From VRUE01 sp963727465 (GTDB lineage: Bacteria; Actinomycetota; Thermoleophilia; Solirubrobacterales; 70-9), in NCBI GenBank assembly GCA_963727465.1, contig CAVSGL010000004.1:62001-126000 (forward strand): a stretch of DNA of 64,000 bases, given 5' to 3'. Position 1 is the stretch's first letter, and each line of letters begins with the position of its first letter. The notes below the pieces were generated by a model. That model saw only the letters and a list, made by a program, of their open reading frames with translations. It was not told the DNA's origin and made no database searches. Of the stretch, positions 42,709 to 51,765 are shown piece after piece. The position numbers and the translations under genes were made by a program.

Positions 42709-43245
42709 TCAACCGAGCAGCGGATGCGTGAGGCCGTGCTCGGCGCAGATCCGCGGCACGCTCTCCATCTCGAACTCGATGTTGTAGCGCTCGCCCAGCG
42801 CCTCGGGATCGAAGCTGCCGTCCCTGGTCGACTCGTCGAACTCGCGGAAGAAGTGCTCGAAGCCGCCCGGCGAGATCAGCTCGAGGATGCGGGCCGGCTC
42901 GTCGCCGGCGTTCCAGAACGTGTGCCACTGGTCGCGCGGCTTGAAGGCGAGCTCGCCGGCCTCGGCGTGGACGACGTCGTCGCCGAGCAGCGCCCCCATG
43001 CGGCCCTCGAGCACGAAGCTGTACTCGTCGACGCCGGTGTGGCGGTGCAGCGGCGCGCAGAGCGAGCGCGGCGGGATCGGGTGTTCGACCAGCGAGAAGC
43101 CGCCGCCGGACTCCTCGCCCCAGACGAGGAAGCGGGCGTCGCAGCCGCCGAGCTCGGCGACGTGGCCGTCGGCCGGGCCGACCTTGCGCGGGCCCTGCGA
43201 GGCGTCGAAGCGCCGCAGGGCGTCGGTGATCTGGGTGGCTGACAT
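42709..43245 (-). CDS. cupin-domain protein
   Basis: A 178-aa protein from ATG 43245 with GGAGG seven bases upstream. The cupin motifs are PLHRHTGVDEYSFVLEGRMG (metal-binding His pair and Glu) and FKPRDQWHTFWNAGDEP (third His). A C-terminal tail is about 50 residues. Such proteins are often dioxygenases or small-molecule binders. The gene is divergent from a TetR regulator, and the intergenic region holds three matching operator-like motifs, so it is probably under TetR control. Confidence 0.85.
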   Translation of the reverse strand: MSATQITDALRRFDASQGPRKVGPADGHVAELGGCDARFLVWGEESGGGFSLVEHPIPPRSLCAPLHRHTGVDEYSFVLEGRMGALLGDDVVHAEAGELAFKPRDQWHTFWNAGDEPARILELISPGGFEHFFREFDESTRDGSFDPEALGERYNIEFEMESVPRICAEHGLTHPLLG

Positions 43246-43259
43246 CTTGGGACCTCCAA

Positions 43260-43324
43260 TTCGTTGAACGTAAGTGTTCGATGAACGTAGCACGCGTCCG
43301 CGGCCTGTGTCAATATTCGTTGAA
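43260..43324. promoter_or_regulatory. three TTC-GNT-GAA operator-like motifs between cupin and tetR
   Basis: TTCGTTGAA at 43260-43268, TTCGATGAA at 43277-43285 and TTCGTTGAA at 43316-43324. Each is a short palindrome with a three-base centre; the middle one extends to GTTC-GAT-GAAC. They cover the promoters of both divergent genes. Confidence 0.6.
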
Positions 43325-43329
43325 CAGAT

Positions 43330-43939
43330 ATGTCCACGAAAAGCGAGACCCCGGCCAGGCGGCCCTACCGCAAGCGGCGCCGCGCCGCGCAGGAGGACGA
43401 GACGCGCCGGCGGATCACCGAAGCGGCGGTCGACCTGCACGGCTCGGTCGGCCCGGCGAAGACGACGATCAGCGCCGTGGCCGAGCGCGCCGGCGTGCAG
43501 CGGGCGACCGTCTACCGCCACTTCCCCGACGAAGAGGCGATCTTCGCCGCCTGCTCCGCGCACTGGATGTCCGAGCACCCGCTGCCCGATCTCGCCGCCT
43601 GGGCGGCGGTCGGCGATCCGGATGAGCGGCTGCGAACCGGTCTCGGCGAGCTCTACGCCTGGTTCGAGCGCGGCGAGGAGATGCTCGAAGAAGACGACCC
43701 GCGACGTCGCCGTGGTGCCGGCGCTGCGGCCGGCGATGGAGGGCTCCGCGCTGTGGGCCGAGGCGGCGGCCGAGACGCTGATGCGCGGTCGCCGTGAGCG
43801 CGGCGGCCGACGGCGGCGCGTGCGCGCGGCGATCGGGCACGCCCTCTCCTTCCCCACCTGGCGCTCGCTGGCCCGCGAGCAGGGGCTGAGCCGGGACGAC
43901 GCGGTCGATTTGATCGCCGCGCTGGTGGATGTGGCGTAA
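43330..43939 (+). pseudogene. TetR-family regulator interrupted by a frameshift
   Basis: From ATG 43330 the frame encodes a good TetR DNA-binding domain: RRRITEAAVDLHGSVGPAKT, ISAVAERAGVQRATVYRHF, PDEEAIFAACSAHW. The sense breaks near 43695, after FERGEEMLEEDD, and continues one base out of phase with RDVAVVPALRPAMEGSALWA and LMRGRRERGG...FPTWRSLAREQGLSRDD to a stop at 43939. Together the pieces give the normal length of about 200 residues. A one-base error in GAAGAAGACGACCC would explain it. If genuine, the ligand-binding domain is lost and the divergent cupin gene may be deregulated. Confidence 0.72.
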
Positions 43940-44456
43940 CCTCTCCCCCGTGCCCGCAACGGAGCAATCCAGCGAGGCAGGCGCCGTCGCCCGCGCCTAC
44001 TTCGAGGCGATCGCGCGGCGCGACCTGGAGGCGATGACCGGCTTCTGGGAACCGGGCGGGACCGGCGAGATCCACGGCCTCGTCGAGCTGACCGCGCCGC
44101 ACAGCTACCGCGCCTGGTTCGCCAACCTCTTCGCCGCCTTCCCCGACTTCAGCTTCGAGATCCTCGACGTCGCCGCCGAGGGCGAGAGGGCGGCGGTGCG
44201 CTGGCGCGCGACCGGCAGCTTCAGCGGCGATGCCCGCTTCGAGGGCATGGACCCGACCGGCGCCCGCGTCGACCTCAGCGGCTGCGACATGCTGACGATT
44301 CGCGAAGGCAGGATCCAGCGCAACGACGCCTACCTGAACGGCGCCCAGATGGCGCAGCAGCTCGGCGCCCTGCCGCCGGCCGGCTCGCTGCCCGAGCGGG
44401 CGATGCTCGCCGCGCTCAACCTGAAGACGCAGCTGCTGCGGGCTCTGCGTCGCTGA
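43929..44456 (+). CDS. SnoaL-like (NTF2-fold) protein
   Basis: About 175 aa from ATG 43929, which overlaps the end of the TetR frame; GTG 43950 is an alternative. The fold is that of SnoaL/NTF2: AGAVARAYFEAIARRDLEAM (helix 1), YRAWFANLFAAFPDFSFEI, AAVRWRATGSFSG, and CDMLTIREGRIQRNDAYLNG. Relatives are polyketide cyclases, isomerases or small ligand binders. The position after the TetR gene suggests one transcription unit. No catalytic residues can be named safely. Confidence 0.78.
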   Translation: MWRNLSPVPATEQSSEAGAVARAYFEAIARRDLEAMTGFWEPGGTGEIHGLVELTAPHSYRAWFANLFAAFPDFSFEILDVAAEGERAAVRWRATGSFSGDARFEGMDPTGARVDLSGCDMLTIREGRIQRNDAYLNGAQMAQQLGALPPAGSLPERAMLAALNLKTQLLRALRR

Positions 44457-44970
44457 CCGGCGTCAGCCGGATCACCTGGATCTCACGGTTCGCGGCGCGC
44501 TCTTCGTAGTTGGCGTAGGCGCGGGTCAGCTGCTTCGCCAGGCCCCAGAGCCGCTCGCGGTCCTCGCCCGTGGCGATCGAAGCGCGGAAGCGGCCGCGGT
44601 AGCCGCCGGCCAGGACTTCGACCTCGGGGTTGGCCTTGACGTTGTAGTACCAGGCCGGGTGCCCCTCGCGGCCGTAGTTGGAGGCCATCACGACCGCGTC
44701 CTCGCCGTCGGTGAAGTAGAGCAGCGGCGTTTCCCGCTGCTTGCCGCTGCGGGCGCCGGTGTGGGTGAGGAAGAGCATGTTGAGCGGCAGCGAGCCGAAG
44801 CGGCCGCCGCTGAGGCGGAAGAGCGCGCGGTCGATCGGCGGCGCGACGTGGATCACCCACCAGCGCGCCGCGCCGGTCAGCGCGAGCGGCTCGATCAGCC
44901 GTACCCGGAGCGGCCGCCTGGTCGGATCGACCTTCGGGATCTCCGTTCGCCGCGCCATCGTCACGATCAT
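44416..44970 (-). CDS. F420-dependent nitroreductase (Ddn) family protein
   Basis: A 184-aa protein; ATG 44970 with AAGGGCAAG upstream is preferred over an earlier frame. The split-barrel motifs MLFLTHTGARSGKQRETPLL, VVMASNYGREGHPAWYYNVK and NPEVEVLAGGYRGRFRA are diagnostic of the deazaflavin-dependent nitroreductase family. It probably uses F420H2, common in actinobacteria, to reduce a small molecule. The gene is convergent with and overlaps the SnoaL gene by 41 bases at their 3' ends. Confidence 0.88.
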   Translation of the reverse strand: MIVTMARRTEIPKVDPTRRPLRVRLIEPLALTGAARWWVIHVAPPIDRALFRLSGGRFGSLPLNMLFLTHTGARSGKQRETPLLYFTDGEDAVVMASNYGREGHPAWYYNVKANPEVEVLAGGYRGRFRASIATGEDRERLWGLAKQLTRAYANYEERAANREIQVIRLTPVSDAEPAAAASSG

Positions 44971-45038
44971 AACTTGCCCTTCGCGCGCCGGCGAGGTACG
45001 TTCGTCGGTGGGTTCGACCACTCAGAGGGAGCGTGATC

Positions 45039-47016
45039 ATGGCCGTTGCTCAGTCGATCTTCAATGAGGCGCGGCGGGCGACCCTGGAGGCGCTCTGCGA
45101 GACGTTCGTGCCGGGCGTCGAGAGCGACAGCGCCGACCCGGTTGAGGCCGCGTTCATGGCCCGCGGCGCCGGCGACCTGAAGGTGGCGGCGCAGCTCGAG
45201 GGGCTGCTGGCCGAAGCGATGACGCCGGACGAGATCGAGGCGCTCGGCGGGCTGCTCGACGCGCTCGCCGCCGAGGGCTTCGACGAGGCGCCGCCGGAGG
45301 CGCGCACCGCGATCGTCCACGGCTTTCGCGAACAGGACCCGGCCGCGAAGCTCGGCCTCGAGCAGGTCAAGGACCTGACGATCCTCTTCTTCTACGCGCT
45401 GCCCGACGAGGCCGGCTCCAACCCGAACTGGGAGGCGGTCGGCTACCCGGGCCCCGTCTCCCCCGCTCCCGACGCGGCGGCGGCGCCGAAGACGATCGCG
45501 GTCGAGGCCGTCGCCGGGCCGGCGGCGACGCTGCGCGCCGACATCTGCGTCGTCGGCTCGGGCTCCGGGGGCGCCGTGATCGCCGCCCGCTGCGCGGCGG
45601 CCGGCAAGGACGTGCTCGTGCTCGAGGCCGGCGGCTACCGCAACGAGCAGGACTTCAAGCAGCTCGAGCTGCCCGGCTACCTGGAGCTCTACTACGGCGG
45701 CGGCCTGGCGGCGTCGGAGTCGGGCTCGATCGCCGTGCTCGCCGGCCAGACGCTGGGCGGCGGCACGGTCGTCAACTACATGAACTGCGTGCGCCCGCCG
45801 GAGCGGGTGCTGGGCGAGTGGGCGGCGCACGGCCTCGAGGGGCTCGACCAGCCCGGCTTCGTCGCCGAGCACGTCGACGCGGTGATGGAGCGGCTCGGCG
45901 CCAACACGGAGGCGACGGCGCAGAACGCCACCCACCGCCGGCTGATCGCCGGCTGCGACGCGCTCGGCTACGAGCACCGGCCGATCTGGCGCAACGCCTC
46001 GCTCGACGACGAGCCGGCCGAATGCGGCTACTGCGCGTTCGGCTGCCAGCGGGGCTGCAAGCGCTCGGCGATGAAGACCTGGCTTCAGGACGCCGCCGAC
46101 GCCGGCGCCCGCGTCGTCGTCGGCTGCCACGCCGAGCGGGTGCTGAGCGAGGACGGGCGCGCCGTCGGGAGTCGAGGCAAGCGTGACCGGAGCGGACGGC
46201 GCGAGCGCCGCGCTCACGGTCGAGGCGCCGACCGTGGTCGTCGCCGGCGGCGCGGTCGAGTCGCCGGCGCTGCTGCTGCGCAGCGAGATCGGCGGTCCCG
46301 CCGTCGGCAGGAACCTGCGCCTGCACCCCGCCTACATGGTCGTCGGGCTCTACGACGAGCGGATCGAGGGCTGGCAGGGGCAGATCCAGTCGGCGCTCTC
46401 CGATCGCTTCTCCGAGCTCGAGGACGGCTGCGGCTTCCTGATCGAGGCGGTCGGGATCGCGCCGGGCCTGGTCGGCTCGGCGCTTCCCTGGGACTCCGGC
46501 GCCGCGCACAAGGCGCTGATGCAGACCCTGCCCTGGCAGGCGCCCTTCATCACCGTCGCCCGCGACCACGGCGCCGGCGAGGTCGTGCTCGACGAGCACG
46601 GCCGCGCCCTGGTGCGCTGGGAGCTCGACGACGAGGTCGACGCGCGGCTCGCCCGCCGCGCCAACGTCGAGCTCGCCCGCCTCCAGCGGGCGGCCGGCGC
46701 GAGCGAGATCCTCACCCTGCACGCGCGCGAGCTGCGCTGGCGCTCGGGCGAGGACTTCGACGCCTACGTCGAGGCGGTCGAGGCGGCGAGCTACGCGCCC
46801 AACGACGTCACCTGCTTCACCGCGCACCAGATGGGCTCCTGCCGGATGGGCGCCGACCCGGCGACCTCGGTCGCCGACGGGCGCGGCGAGCTGCACGACA
46901 CCGAGGGCGTCTGGATCGGCGACGGCAGCGCCTTCCCCAGCGCCCCCGGCGTCAACCCGATGGTCTCGATCATGAGCCTCGCCCACCGCACGGCCGCCGA
47001 GATCCTCGCCGCATAG
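45039..47016 (+). pseudogene. GMC-type long-chain alcohol oxidase split by a one-base insertion
   Basis: ATG 45039 follows AGAGGGAG. The N-terminal 110 residues (RATLEALCETFVPGVESDSA...) match the extension of fatty-alcohol oxidases. The FAD motif is CVVGSGSGGAVIAARC and the GMC motif is GQTLGGGTVVNYMNC. Near 46174 the frame is lost: GTC GGG A GTC GAG carries an extra A. Removing it gives VGVEASVTGADG and continues to the end with AHQMGSCRMGADPATSV and VNPMVSIMSLAHRTAAEI. Restored length is about 658 aa, typical of the family. Such enzymes oxidise long-chain alcohols to aldehydes, with O2 or another acceptor. Sequencing error must be excluded. Confidence 0.75.
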
Positions 47017-47088
47017 ACACGCCGCGAGTTGGACGGGGCGGCGTCTCCGCCGCCCCGTCCTCCGCGCCGCAGCGCAGGTCCGTCCGGC

Positions 47089-47499
47089 CTAGAACGAACC
47101 CAGATTCTTCGATATGCCGTGGGCCTCGTCGGAGACCACGACGTTGCTGAACCTCACCGTCATCGGCGGACTGCATTCCGGCTGGAAGCTCGCAGTCAGC
47201 GTCAGCGAGAAGTAGGCCTTGCCGTTCTGCACCGGGAAATCGCCCTCGGCCGAGACCGATTCCTTGTTCACCGCTTTCGGGTGATGCCCGCCCCCATTGA
47301 TGCATTCGGCCGTCGCCGTGACCACGATGTGGACCTGGGTCTCGTTGCCGAGACCGGCCTCCTTCCCTTCGACGGTCAGGCTGTTGTCCGTGCGCGTCGC
47401 CGTGACTTTGACGAAATGCGGGCTGCCGGCCCACACCGCGGTCGCCGCGACCGCCAGCGCCGTCAACGCCAGAGCCGTCAAGACGAGTAATCGACGCAT
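47089..47499 (-). CDS. small exported protein, 136 aa
   Basis: ATG 47499 has a near-perfect ribosome-binding site (AAAGGAGGTTTCC). A signal peptide (LLVLTALALTALAVAATAVWA) is followed by a beta-rich domain (FVKVTATRTDNSLTVEG, TQVHIVVTATAECINGGG, AYFSLTLTASFQPECSPP). Two Cys could form a disulfide. I do not recognise a family; the spacing of strands suggests an Ig-like sandwich. Confidence 0.7.
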   Translation of the reverse strand: MRRLLVLTALALTALAVAATAVWAGSPHFVKVTATRTDNSLTVEGKEAGLGNETQVHIVVTATAECINGGGHHPKAVNKESVSAEGDFPVQNGKAYFSLTLTASFQPECSPPMTVRFSNVVVSDEAHGISKNLGSF

Positions 47500-47614
47500 T
47501 GGAAACCTCCTTTGGGCACGTGTGCGCGCCCTCCCAGGGACTCCTGGGCCTACTTACAGCGAACCACCCCGTCCTCGCTGTGAACCAATCAACGTAGCAC
47601 CGGGGGCCGCTGCC

Positions 47615-48580
47615 TCAAGGCCGACGGCAAACCCTGAGACACACGCGGAAGCGCCAAACCGCCGGCGTGCGGTCGACGGCGCCGGCGGGCGTGCGCGCCC
47701 TGACCCGGAAGACGTGACGACCCGGTCGCAGCCGGCGGGCGACGAAGGGAGAGCGGCAGCGCCGGAAGCGGCGCCGGTCGAGCGTGCAGAGAAAGACCGA
47801 ACCGGGCTGGCTCGAGCTGAAGGCGAAGATCGCGTAGCGCCGGCGCACGACCCGGCCCGGCCGCCGGCGCAGCCGGGTCTGCGGCGCCCGCGAGCCGGCC
47901 CCGCCGCCGCCGGCCGCCGTTCCCGGGTGCTGCGCCCCGCCATTCATGCTGGTCGGCGCCGTGCAGGCGCTCTCGGCCGGCGGAACCGCATTCGGCCGCG
48001 GAGCCGGGAAGACGTCGAAGAAGTCGGCGGCGCTGTCGTTGCTGTCGTCGGAGCCCTCGAGCAGCGTCGGGCAGCCCGGTGCGATGCTGCGCCGCAGCGC
48101 CATCCCGTCGGGGATGCCGGACGGGTCGGCGGGCGAGCCGGCCGGCGAGGCCGTCCCGCCGTGGAAGTCGCCCCAGCTCACGCAGTCGAGCGCCTCCCAG
48201 CAGACCGCGCCGCCCGCCGGGTCGAGGCTGCCCGCGCTCATCGGGGCGTCGGCGGCGACCCCGAACTGGGCCTCGGCCGCCCCGGTGGCGGCGAGGACCG
48301 TGATCTGGTTGGCGCCGGCGGCGACGTCGGCGGGGAAGCTCGCGGTTCCGACCTGGGCGCCCCCCGCGTCGAAGAAGCCGATCGCGTGGCTGCCGACGAA
48401 GTTCTGCCCCGCCGCGTAGGCCTGTAGCTCGACGTACTCCGCGTCCGGGCTCGCGCTCGAGCCCGGGTAGAGCTCGCGCACGCTGACCAGGTGGAAGCTC
48501 GCGGACGCGGCCGACGGCCAGCAGGTCGGGCCAAGAGCGCAGAGAACCGCGGCGAGCAGGGCAAGCGGCGCGCGGCTCAC
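47615..48580 (-). CDS. exported lamin-tail-like/Ig-like protein, paralogue 1
   Basis: A 321-aa protein whose GTG overlaps the TGA of the upstream paralogue. After a signal peptide the domain HLVSVRELYPGSSASPDAEY, VELQAYAAGQNFVGSHAI, ...LRRSIAPGCPTLLEGSDDSN is shared almost word for word with the gene upstream. The C-terminus is one Arg-rich Ig-like unit (FLCTLDRRRFRRCRSP, RRLRPGRHVFRVRA), a common tail in this lineage. It is probably cell-surface. Function is unknown; the lamin-tail-like fold often binds DNA or polysaccharide. Confidence 0.72.
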   Translation of the reverse strand: MSRAPLALLAAVLCALGPTCWPSAASASFHLVSVRELYPGSSASPDAEYVELQAYAAGQNFVGSHAIGFFDAGGAQVGTASFPADVAAGANQITVLAATGAAEAQFGVAADAPMSAGSLDPAGGAVCWEALDCVSWGDFHGGTASPAGSPADPSGIPDGMALRRSIAPGCPTLLEGSDDSNDSAADFFDVFPAPRPNAVPPAESACTAPTSMNGGAQHPGTAAGGGGAGSRAPQTRLRRRPGRVVRRRYAIFAFSSSQPGSVFLCTLDRRRFRRCRSPFVARRLRPGRHVFRVRARTPAGAVDRTPAVWRFRVCLRVCRRP

Positions 48581-50121
48581 CGGCGGCGCACCGTTCGCCG
48601 GTGGGGCCTTGCGAGCACCCTGAAGGCAATCCGCGCGGGCGTCGAGTCGACCGCGCCGGCAGCGATCGCCCGCACGCGGAACCGGTGGCGACCAGGGCGC
48701 AGGCGCCTGGTCGTGTACGGGGACCGGCAGCGACGGAACGGCGCCCTGTCGAGGCTGCATTGGAAGCTCGCGCGGCGCACGCTGGCGCGGAAGCGCAGCG
48801 TCGGAGTGCGGTCGCTGGTCCGGCGGCGCCGCTTGCCGACGAGCTTCGTGTTCGGCGGCCTCACCGCCGCCTGAGCCGCCGGCGCCGGGAGCACGGCCGG
48901 AGCAACGGTCGGCGATGGGAGCGGCGGCGGGGACGGCGGCGGCGCGGCGAGGACCAGGTCGAAGCTGTAGCCGGCCGGGCTGGGATCGACGTTGCCGGCG
49001 GGGTCGATCGCGCGGACGGCGAACGCGTGGGGGCCGCCGGCGAGGCCGGTGTAGGTCGTTCCCGTCTGCGGACAGGCGGCGAAGGGCGCGCCGCCGAGCC
49101 GACACTCGAAGCGTGAGCCCGGCTCGGTCGAGTGGTAGGTGAAGGACGCGGCGGCGCTGGCGCTCGGGTCGGGTGGAGCGCTGTCGATGAACGTGTCGGG
49201 CGGGGTGGTGTCGGCGAGTGAGTTGTCAACGGTCCATTCGAAGACGGCCGCCGTGCCCAGGTTGCCGGCCGCATCTTCGCCGCGAACCTTGAACCGGTAG
49301 GCGCCGTCGGCGAGGCCGGTGTAGGTCCTGCCGGAGGACGGGCAGGCCGAGAAGCTGTCGGCTCCGGCTGCGGCGGCGAGGCTGCATTCGAAGCGCGTGC
49401 CGATCTCGTTCGCGTGGTAGGTGAAGGACGCCGTCGCGCCGGGACTGGAGTTGACCGGGTGGTTGTCGATCGTCACGACGGGCGGCGTCGTGTCGGGCGG
49501 GACGCAGGACGTCTCGACGATCGCGCTGGCGTTGTTGCGCGGCTGCGGCGTCGCGTCGGAGAAGTCGGCGGCGCTGTCGTTGCTGTCGTCGGAGCCCTCG
49601 AGCAGCGTCGGGCAGCCCGGTGCGATGCTGCGCCGCAGCGCCATCCCGTCGGGGACGCCGGACGGGTCGACGGGCGAGCCGGACGCGCCGGGGGTGGCGC
49701 CGGAGAAGGAGCCCCAGGAGACGCAGTCGAGCGTCCCCTCCCAGCAGGCCGCGCCGCCGGCCGCCGCGACGGCGAAGCCGGCGTCGGTCAGGTCCGGGGT
49801 GACGCCGAAGGCACCCGCGACGCCGCTGTCGCCGATCAGGATCGTCTGCTGGCTGGCGCCGTTGGGGAGGTTCGAGGGAAAGGTGAAGTTTCCCGTTGCG
49901 GTGCCGCCGGCGCCGTAGACGGTCAGCGTGTGGCCGCCGACGAACTGCTGGCCGCCGGAGTACATCTGGAGCTCGGCGTAAGCGGAGTCCGGGCCCGCCG
50001 CCGAACCCGGATAGACCTCGCGGACGACGATCAGGTGAAAGGTCGCATCCGCGGCCGGCGCCGCCAGAGCGGCGCTCGCCAGCGTCGCGGCGGTGGCCAG
50101 GAGAAGACGGCGCCCTCGCAT
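48577..50121 (-). CDS. exported lamin-tail-like protein with multiple Ig-like domains, paralogue 2
   Basis: A 514-aa protein from ATG 50121 (MRGRRLLLATAATLASAALA, signal peptide). The first domain (HLIVVREVYPGSAAGPDSAY, LRRSIAPGCPTLLEGSDDSN) is followed by two Ig-like repeats, each with the pattern TYTGLADGAYRFKVRGEDAA and FECRLGGAPFAACPQTG. A Pro-rich linker precedes the Arg-rich tail unit. It is the longer version of the next gene, which lost the middle repeats. A surface role is likely; no enzyme motif is seen. Confidence 0.75.
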   Translation of the reverse strand: MRGRRLLLATAATLASAALAAPAADATFHLIVVREVYPGSAAGPDSAYAELQMYSGGQQFVGGHTLTVYGAGGTATGNFTFPSNLPNGASQQTILIGDSGVAGAFGVTPDLTDAGFAVAAAGGAACWEGTLDCVSWGSFSGATPGASGSPVDPSGVPDGMALRRSIAPGCPTLLEGSDDSNDSAADFSDATPQPRNNASAIVETSCVPPDTTPPVVTIDNHPVNSSPGATASFTYHANEIGTRFECSLAAAAGADSFSACPSSGRTYTGLADGAYRFKVRGEDAAGNLGTAAVFEWTVDNSLADTTPPDTFIDSAPPDPSASAAASFTYHSTEPGSRFECRLGGAPFAACPQTGTTYTGLAGGPHAFAVRAIDPAGNVDPSPAGYSFDLVLAAPPPSPPPLPSPTVAPAVLPAPAAQAAVRPPNTKLVGKRRRRTSDRTPTLRFRASVRRASFQCSLDRAPFRRCRSPYTTRRLRPGRHRFRVRAIAAGAVDSTPARIAFRVLARPHRRTVRRR

Positions 50122-50200
50122 CGGTTGGGATACGACGGGAAGGGGAAGGAAGTTCAACTCGATTTGAACCTCCCCCGGCTGGGCTCCGTAGACAGGGACG

Positions 50201-50575
50201 ATGCGAACGATCCTTGGGCCACGACCGGGACGCCGCGGCGGCGCGGCCATCGTGCTGGCGCTGGTCGCAGCGGTGGCCCTGGTGACGATCGCGCCCGGCG
50301 CCGACGCGCGCAGGCAGCACCGCCGCGCGAAGATGTCGCGAGTCGAGATCGATGACTTCTCCTACAAGCCCAGGACCCTGCGGATCGCCAGGGGCACGAC
50401 GGTCGTCTTCGTCAACCGCGACGGCGTCACCCACACCGCGACCGGGCGCGGCAGCTTCGACACCGGCCGCCTGCGCAGGGGACAGGCCGCGAGGGTGCGC
50501 TTCAAGCGCCGCGGCGTCTATCGCTACGTCTGCACGATCCACCCCTTCATGCACGGCAAGATCGTCGTGCGATGA
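50201..50575 (+). CDS. exported cupredoxin (plastocyanin-like)
   Basis: A 124-aa protein with an N-terminal hydrophobic signal (GGAAIVLALVAAVALVTIA). The copper site is complete: DGVTHTAT supplies the first His, and YVCTIHPFMHGKI the Cys, second His and Met. EIDDFSYKPRTLRIARGTTV is the usual cupredoxin entry. It should carry electrons or copper outside the membrane. It is upstream of an ECF sigma/anti-sigma pair in the same direction, which may control it. Confidence 0.88.
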   Translation: MRTILGPRPGRRGGAAIVLALVAAVALVTIAPGADARRQHRRAKMSRVEIDDFSYKPRTLRIARGTTVVFVNRDGVTHTATGRGSFDTGRLRRGQAARVRFKRRGVYRYVCTIHPFMHGKIVVR

Positions 50576-50603
50576 GGCGCCGCCCACTGTCAGGATCGCT
50601 GCG

Positions 50604-51113
50604 ATGCCGCCGGGAGCGCTGAGACGCGAGCGCGACGTTCGCAAGGCCTACGCCGCCCACGCGGGCGAGCTCTACGGGTTCGCGGCGCGCTCGCTCGGCG
50701 ACGCCGGGCTGGCCGAGGAGGCCGTGCAGGAGACCTTCCTGCGCGCCTGGCGCGCAGGCGAGCACTTCGATCCGCAGCTCGGCTCGCTGCGCACCTGGCT
50801 GTTCGCGATCCTGCGCAACGTCGTGATCGACCTCGGCCGGGCGCGGGCGTCGCGCCCGGCGGTCGCCGACGGCGGGATCGAGCCGAGCGTCGAGCCGCTC
50901 GAGGAGGCGCTGCTCGCCTGGCAGGTCGAGGAGGCGATGCGGCGGATCGGCGAGCAGCACCGCCGCGTGCTGGTCGAGACCCACTACCGAGGCCGCCCCT
51001 ACGCCGAGGTGGCGGAGGAGCTGGGCGTGCCCGAGGGCACGATCAAGAGCCGCGTCTACTACGGCCTGCGGGCGCTGCGGGTCGCGCTGGAGGAGATCGG
51101 CTATGACGAGTGA
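50604..51113 (+). CDS. ECF-type RNA polymerase sigma factor
   Basis: A 169-aa protein. Region 2 (AYAAHAGELYGFAARSLGDA, EEAVQETFLRAWRAG, LRTWLFAILRNVVIDLGRAR) and region 4 (QHRRVLVETHYRGRPYAEVA, EELGVPEGTIKSRVYYGLRA) are both intact. The stop overlaps the start of the anti-sigma gene by 11 bases. With a cupredoxin upstream, a role in copper or redox stress is plausible but not shown. Confidence 0.88.
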   Translation: MPPGALRRERDVRKAYAAHAGELYGFAARSLGDAGLAEEAVQETFLRAWRAGEHFDPQLGSLRTWLFAILRNVVIDLGRARASRPAVADGGIEPSVEPLEEALLAWQVEEAMRRIGEQHRRVLVETHYRGRPYAEVAEELGVPEGTIKSRVYYGLRALRVALEEIGYDE

Positions 51114-51759
51114 GCGCTGCCGCGAATGGCGCGAGTCGCTCGGCGCGCTTGCGCTGGGACAACTGCCGGAGGGGGAGCGCGCGGCGCTCGAAGCGCACCT
51201 CGAAGGGTGCCCCGAGTGCCGCGCCGAGCTCGACTCGCTGGCCGGCGTGGCGCGGCTGCTGCCGCTGGCGGACCCCGAGCGCTTCGCGACTCCCGCGGCG
51301 ACGCCGCCGCCGGGGCTGGCCGACCGCGTCGCGACCACAATCGGCGCCGAGCGGCGCGCGCAGCGGCGCCGGCGGGCGCGGGTGGGCCTCGCCCTGGGCG
51401 GCGTCACGGCGGCGGCCGTCGCGATCGTGCTGGCGATCTTCGTCCTGCCGGGCGGCGAGACGACGCCCGAGCGCCACGTCTCCTTCGCCTCGCTCCCGCC
51501 CGGGCTGCACATCGGCGCGACGCTGGAGCCGCACGCCTACGGCACCGAGATCCACATGTACGTCAAGGGGGCGCCCTCCGGCACGCTCTGCCGCGTCTTC
51601 CTGCGCGGCGTGAACGGGAGCGCGGTCTCGGCCGGCTCCTTCCGCTACCGCTGGGGCAACGACTCCGACGCCGTGCTCAGCGCCGCGCTCGACCTCTCGC
51701 GCACGCGCGCGATCGGCGTGCGGGTCGGCAGGCGCACGTTCGTCGCCCCGCTCAGCTGA
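51103..51759 (+). CDS. membrane anti-sigma factor with zinc-binding (ZAS-like) domain
   Basis: A 218-aa protein. The N-terminal ALEAHLEGCPECRAELDSLA supplies His and two Cys of a zinc anti-sigma domain. One transmembrane helix (VGLALGGVTAAAVAIVLAIF) lies at about 92-112. The extracytoplasmic part has an Ig-like or lipocalin-like beta pattern (HVSFASLPPGLHIGATLEPH, YGTEIHMYVKGAPSGTLCRV). It should hold the sigma factor at the membrane and release it on a signal. The gene overlaps the sigma gene. Confidence 0.85.
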   Translation: MTSERCREWRESLGALALGQLPEGERAALEAHLEGCPECRAELDSLAGVARLLPLADPERFATPAATPPPGLADRVATTIGAERRAQRRRRARVGLALGGVTAAAVAIVLAIFVLPGGETTPERHVSFASLPPGLHIGATLEPHAYGTEIHMYVKGAPSGTLCRVFLRGVNGSAVSAGSFRYRWGNDSDAVLSAALDLSRTRAIGVRVGRRTFVAPLS

Positions 51760-51765
51760 GCGCCC

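Noticed and set aside
47552..47585. Hairpin ACAGCGA...TCGCTGT as a riboswitch or sRNA upstream of the small exported protein
   Set aside because: Only a 7-bp stem without conserved core sequences; it may be a weak terminator for the upstream genes.
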